NCBI GenBank assembly: GCA_900540985.1
Contig: UQIC01000021.1
Location: 1-33,893, forward strand
Source of the DNA: an uncultured Collinsella sp.
GTDB lineage: Bacteria > Actinomycetota > Coriobacteriia > Coriobacteriales > Coriobacteriaceae
Length of the DNA: 33,893 nucleotides
Direction of reading: 5' to 3'
The position numbers and the translations under genes were made by a program. Below, piece by piece: positions 31,346 to 33,893 of the stretch. Below the pieces are notes generated by a model. It saw nothing but the letters and a program-made list of their open reading frames with translations. It was not told the DNA's origin and did not search any database. Each line of letters begins with the position of its first letter. Positions within the stretch are counted from its first letter, which is position 1.

Positions 31346-31578
31346 GACTAATTTTGAATTTTTTTCTACGGGGTGAAACGAGGTTCGTGGAACGGTCGCG
31401 CTTGGTGTCGCCAGCTATGTATGTGGTGGCTCGGCGTTTAGGCTGGAACGATTGATCTCCGAGATGGCGTCCCGTTCATGTTCGGGACAATATGACTTTT
31501 TACCTGTTGCAGACAGAGCCGCAGTGGGTGTTCTGTATGATGACTCAGACAAGGTTACTCAATGACAGGGAGGCTTAT

Positions 31579-32421
31579 ATGGCAATCAAAGCCATCGCAA
31601 TGGATATCGACGGTACGCTCACCAACGACCAAAAGGTCATCAGCCCGCGTACGCGCGAGAAGCTGCTCGCGGCGCAGGAGTCGGGCATTAAGCTCATTTT
31701 GGCTTCGGGCCGTCCCGCATGGGGGCTGCACGCCTTGGCGCAGGAGCTCGACCTCCAAAACCATGACGGTCTGCTGGTGGCCTTTAACGGCGCTCACGTC
31801 GTCGATGCCCAGACCGACGAGGTGCTGTTCGATCAGGCTATGCCAACCGACGAATTGCATCGCCTGATTGATCACCTGCGCAATTTCGACGTGATCCCTA
31901 TGATTTCGCTCGGTCGCGATTTGCACGTCGAGGACTCGTACCATTGCATGATCACGCTGCCTGACGGCTCGCAGAAGAATATTGTCAAGTATGAGCGCGA
32001 CGCGTGCGATCTTAAGATTCGCGAGGTGGAGAGCCTGCATGAGGTCGCTGATGCTTATCCCGTGGACAAGCTGCTGACGGCAGGCGACCCGGCATACCTG
32101 CAGGCGCATTATGAGGAGATGTATGCGCCCTTTACCCAGACGCTTTCGGGCATGTTTACGGCCGACTGGTACTTTGAGTACACGGCGCCCGGTATCGACA
32201 AGGCCCGTGCGCTCGAGGGTGCCCTGCCCAAGCTCGGCATCGATGCCAGCGAGGTCGTCTCGTTTGGCGACGGCCAGAACGACAAGTCCATGATTGAGTG
32301 GGCCGGCACCGGTGTTGCCATGGGCAACGCCGTCGATGAGGTTAAGGCTGTAGCCCAGATGGTGACCGCCAATAACAACGAAGACGGTATTGCGGTGGCG
32401 CTGGATAAGCTGCTGGGTTAG
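31579..32421 (+). CDS. HAD-superfamily (Cof-type) phosphatase
   Basis: This 280-aa protein has HAD motif I AMDIDGTLTND, motif II LASGRPAWG, the motif III Lys in PGIDKARAL and motif IV FGDGQNDKSMIE with the typical GVAMGNAVDEVK tail. Cof-type enzymes hydrolyse sugar phosphates or similar compounds. The ATG at 31579 has a GGGAGG RBS 5 nt upstream; longer starts lack one. A second HAD gene of a different subclass follows after a terminator. Confidence 0.92.
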   Translation: MAIKAIAMDIDGTLTNDQKVISPRTREKLLAAQESGIKLILASGRPAWGLHALAQELDLQNHDGLLVAFNGAHVVDAQTDEVLFDQAMPTDELHRLIDHLRNFDVIPMISLGRDLHVEDSYHCMITLPDGSQKNIVKYERDACDLKIREVESLHEVADAYPVDKLLTAGDPAYLQAHYEEMYAPFTQTLSGMFTADWYFEYTAPGIDKARALEGALPKLGIDASEVVSFGDGQNDKSMIEWAGTGVAMGNAVDEVKAVAQMVTANNNEDGIAVALDKLLG

Positions 32422-32444
32422 AATCGCCGATAATGCATGGTTCG

Positions 32445-32469
32445 GGCGTCCGCTTGCGGGCGCCTTTTT
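32445..32469 (+). terminator. Terminator between the two HAD genes
   Basis: GGCGTCCG (32445-32452) pairs with CGGGCGCC (32457-32464), one wobble, followed by TTTTT. Confidence 0.85.
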
Positions 32470-32484
32470 GTTAGGGAGGGTGCC

Positions 32485-33144
32485 GTGTCCGCATTTCCGT
32501 TCGACGCCGTTATCTTTGACATGGACGGTGTCATTGTCGATACCGAGTATTACTACCTGGGCGAGACTGCCGCGTTTGCCAAGGAGCTTGGGCTTAATCT
32601 GACTCAAGAGGAGTTGAATGGGCAGGTCGGTACCTCGCATCAGTTCTTCCTGCATATGCTGGTCGATTGGTTTGAGCGCGCCGGTAGGGGGCATTTTACT
32701 GGCGAGGAAGCGTTGGCCCGTTGGGACGAGTGGGCGCATAAGCGTCCGCGCGACTATCAGACTTTGATTAACCCGGGAGCCGTGGATACGATTCGAGAGC
32801 TGCCGCGCCGTGGCGTTCGCGTGGCGCTTGCCAGCTCGTCTCCCATGGATAGCATCGAGGAAGTACTCAATGCGTGCGGGCTGTCGGATGCCTTTGAGTA
32901 TGTGGTGAGCGGCGAGCAGTTTAAGGAGAGCAAGCCCGAGCCCGACATCTACCTGCATGCGCTGGATCTATTGGGGCTGCCCGCGAATCGCTGCTGCTGC
33001 GTTGAGGATTCCGTTCCGGGCATTACCGCGGGTAAGCGAGCCGGCCTGACGGTCATTGCCAAGCGCGAGGAGCGCTTTGGCTTTAGCCAGGATGCCGCGG
33101 ACAAGATTATCGACCAGCTGCCGGAGCTGCTCACGCTTTCTTAG
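32485..33144 (+). CDS. HAD-superfamily hydrolase, beta-phosphoglucomutase-like
   Basis: This 219-aa protein has motif I IFDMDGVIVDTE, a helical cap (about 18-85), motif II LASSSPMDSI, the Lys in KESKPEPDIYLHAL and motif IV CVEDSVPGITAGKRAG. The subclass includes beta-phosphoglucomutase and sugar- or nucleotide-phosphate phosphatases. The GTG at 32485 follows AGGGAGG at 5-nt spacing. Confidence 0.92.
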   Translation: MSAFPFDAVIFDMDGVIVDTEYYYLGETAAFAKELGLNLTQEELNGQVGTSHQFFLHMLVDWFERAGRGHFTGEEALARWDEWAHKRPRDYQTLINPGAVDTIRELPRRGVRVALASSSPMDSIEEVLNACGLSDAFEYVVSGEQFKESKPEPDIYLHALDLLGLPANRCCCVEDSVPGITAGKRAGLTVIAKREERFGFSQDAADKIIDQLPELLTLS

Positions 33145-33195
33145 GAGCGCGGTAGTTGCGCGTTTTTCGGGTCAGATGAGTAAATACCCGACATT

Positions 33196-33224
33196 TTGGT
33201 GCGGCAGCAAGCATACTTTATGCT
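33196..33224 (+). promoter_or_regulatory. Promoter-like element before the GntR gene
   Basis: TTGGTG (33196-33201), 17-bp spacer, TATGCT (33219-33224). The following hairpin begins at 33228, where transcription would start. Confidence 0.4.
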
Positions 33225-33227
33225 AAT

Positions 33228-33268
33228 GCGGGCTTAAGGGCTTGTTGAATGCCCTTAAGCCCGCTTTT
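33228..33268 (+). terminator. Strong hairpin terminator upstream of the GntR gene
   Basis: A 14-bp perfect stem (33228-33241 with 33251-33264) is followed by TTTT. It ends the HAD transcript and would also lie at the very start of a GntR transcript made from the promoter at 33196. Confidence 0.88.
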
Positions 33269-33294
33269 GACTTAATTGGGCTGGGAGAGGGTAT

Positions 33295-33893
33295 ATGCCA
33301 CCGACTGAAGGACTAACTGACGGTAAAGCAGCGATACCGCTGTACCAACAGGTTATCGATATCATTAAAAACGAAATCAACTCCGGCGCCTACAAGTCAG
33401 GCGCGCGGATACCCAACGAATTCGAATTGGCTGAGAGCTATAAAGTTGGCCGCGTTACCGTGCGACGCGCTATTGAGGAGCTCGTCCAGCAGGGCTATCT
33501 AACGAAGCGACAGGGGAAAGGCACGTTCGTCAATGCCCCCAAGCTCAAGCGCAAGATTCGCCAGAAGGATGACGTCCAGAGTTTTTCGGACGCATGCCGC
33601 GTTAACGGAATGGAACCGGGGGCGTGCGTCATTTCGAGAAAGATACTGCCAGCAGATTCTACCGAAGCGCAGTTCTTTGGTGTTCCCGTTGGAACTGATT
33701 TGATTTGCGTTGAGCGTGTACGTACTGCCGATGGAGTCCCCGTCATGCTCGAGAACAACATATACGTTTACGAGGACAACGCCTATCTATCAACGGCACC
33801 TCTATCTAACCAATCCATTTTTGAGTTCGTGCGCAACCGAACGGGCCGCACGCCCGCGTTTACCGACCCGTGCACGCTCGAGATCGCGTGCGC
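33295..33893 (+). CDS. GntR/HutC-family transcriptional regulator (partial)
   Basis: The frame starts at ATG 33295 behind GGGAGAGG and runs off the window after 199 codons. The N-terminal winged helix (IPLYQQVIDIIKNEINSGAY, then IPNEFELAESYKVGRVTVRRAIEELV, RQGKGTFV) is GntR type. The following DVQSFSDACRVNG and DLICVERVRTADGVPVMLEN match the UTRA ligand domain of the HutC subfamily, which binds sugar phosphates or amino-acid derivatives. Codon use is more A/T-rich than in neighbouring genes (AAA, GAA, ATA), a possible sign of recent acquisition. The regulated genes presumably lie beyond the window. Confidence 0.9.
   Translation, partial: MPPTEGLTDGKAAIPLYQQVIDIIKNEINSGAYKSGARIPNEFELAESYKVGRVTVRRAIEELVQQGYLTKRQGKGTFVNAPKLKRKIRQKDDVQSFSDACRVNGMEPGACVISRKILPADSTEAQFFGVPVGTDLICVERVRTADGVPVMLENNIYVYEDNAYLSTAPLSNQSIFEFVRNRTGRTPAFTDPCTLEIAC

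Larger units (their letters stand above)
30975..31578. other. Long spacer upstream of the ClpP-VirD4 operon and HAD gene
   Basis: About 600 bp without a supported gene. On the minus strand it holds the long leader of the ClpP operon, with degenerate repeats of TGATGTGCT type at about 31003-31060. An AT-rich promoter region follows (31260-31380). A GTCCCG/CGGGAC hairpin is at 31469-31488. A weak -10 (TATGAT, 31536-31541) may serve the HAD gene. Confidence 0.5.

Noticed and set aside
1..33893. rRNA, tRNA, IS element or prophage
   Set aside because: No tRNA cloverleaf, rRNA core sequence, transposase, integrase or phage structural gene was recognised on either strand.

Overview
The window reads as a chromosomal segment of a high-GC, Gram-positive gut anaerobe of the Coriobacteriia, most likely Collinsella (inference from gene content and style; no 16S or tRNA gene is present to confirm it). 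The clues are a class III (anaerobic) ribonucleotide reductase, an O-acetylhomoserine sulfhydrylase, a flavodoxin, ferredoxin-type aldo/keto reductase, DUF3793, SOS boxes of the Gram-positive type, strong purine-rich ribosome binding sites and frequent GTG/TTG starts. Most of the window is ordinary core chromosome; no integrase, transposase, CRISPR array, rRNA or tRNA was seen.

Layout. 1-1133: the 3' end of nrdD, a 425-bp spacer holding two large inverted repeats, and the activase gene nrdG. 1200-2870: folate genes folE, an HD-domain hydrolase and folB. 2877-4741 (minus): a YgjP-type metalloprotease-like protein and an M19 dipeptidase. 4862-5872: an FKBP/SlyD-like isomerase followed at once by an orphan UreE-like nickel chaperone. 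5954-9351: a HAD phosphatase, then on minus a Fur-family regulator, acylphosphatase plus Gfo/Idh/MocA oxidoreductase, and RNase HI. 9415-11937: a LysR regulator divergent from metY. metY has a clear promoter, a dyad at about -66 and a leader containing a 17-codon cysteine-containing upstream ORF with an excellent RBS. 12250-14445: a secreted protein, a tiny membrane protein and a ketopantoate-reductase-like protein. 14569-18261: a small reading frame with an apparent ATC start, an Fe-S aldo/keto reductase, a second Gfo/Idh/MocA protein and endonuclease IV; the last two are each preceded by the same 85-bp hairpin repeat, whose arms co-vary. 18409-21514: an amino-acid ABC importer. 21630-23358: flavodoxin and DUF3793 (minus), and a membrane-tethered HMA metal chaperone behind a CsoR-like operator. 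23385-25308 (minus): a YolD-like/Y-family polymerase SOS pair. 25546-27964: an eroded iron-alcohol-dehydrogenase-like gene between short inverted repeats, and pgi. 28106-30974 (minus): an unusual operon of an unknown protein, a ClpP-type protease and a soluble VirD4/TraG-like ATPase. 31579-33893: two HAD phosphatases and the start of a GntR/HutC regulator.

The best candidates for something undescribed are (i) the metY leader peptide with its mutually exclusive hairpins, (ii) the 85-bp hairpin repeat with four compensated base-pair changes between its two copies, and (iii) the unknown protein-ClpP-VirD4 operon, which has no other conjugation gene around it. Gene starts were chosen from ribosome binding sites and family N-termini, and several differ from the longest possible frame.
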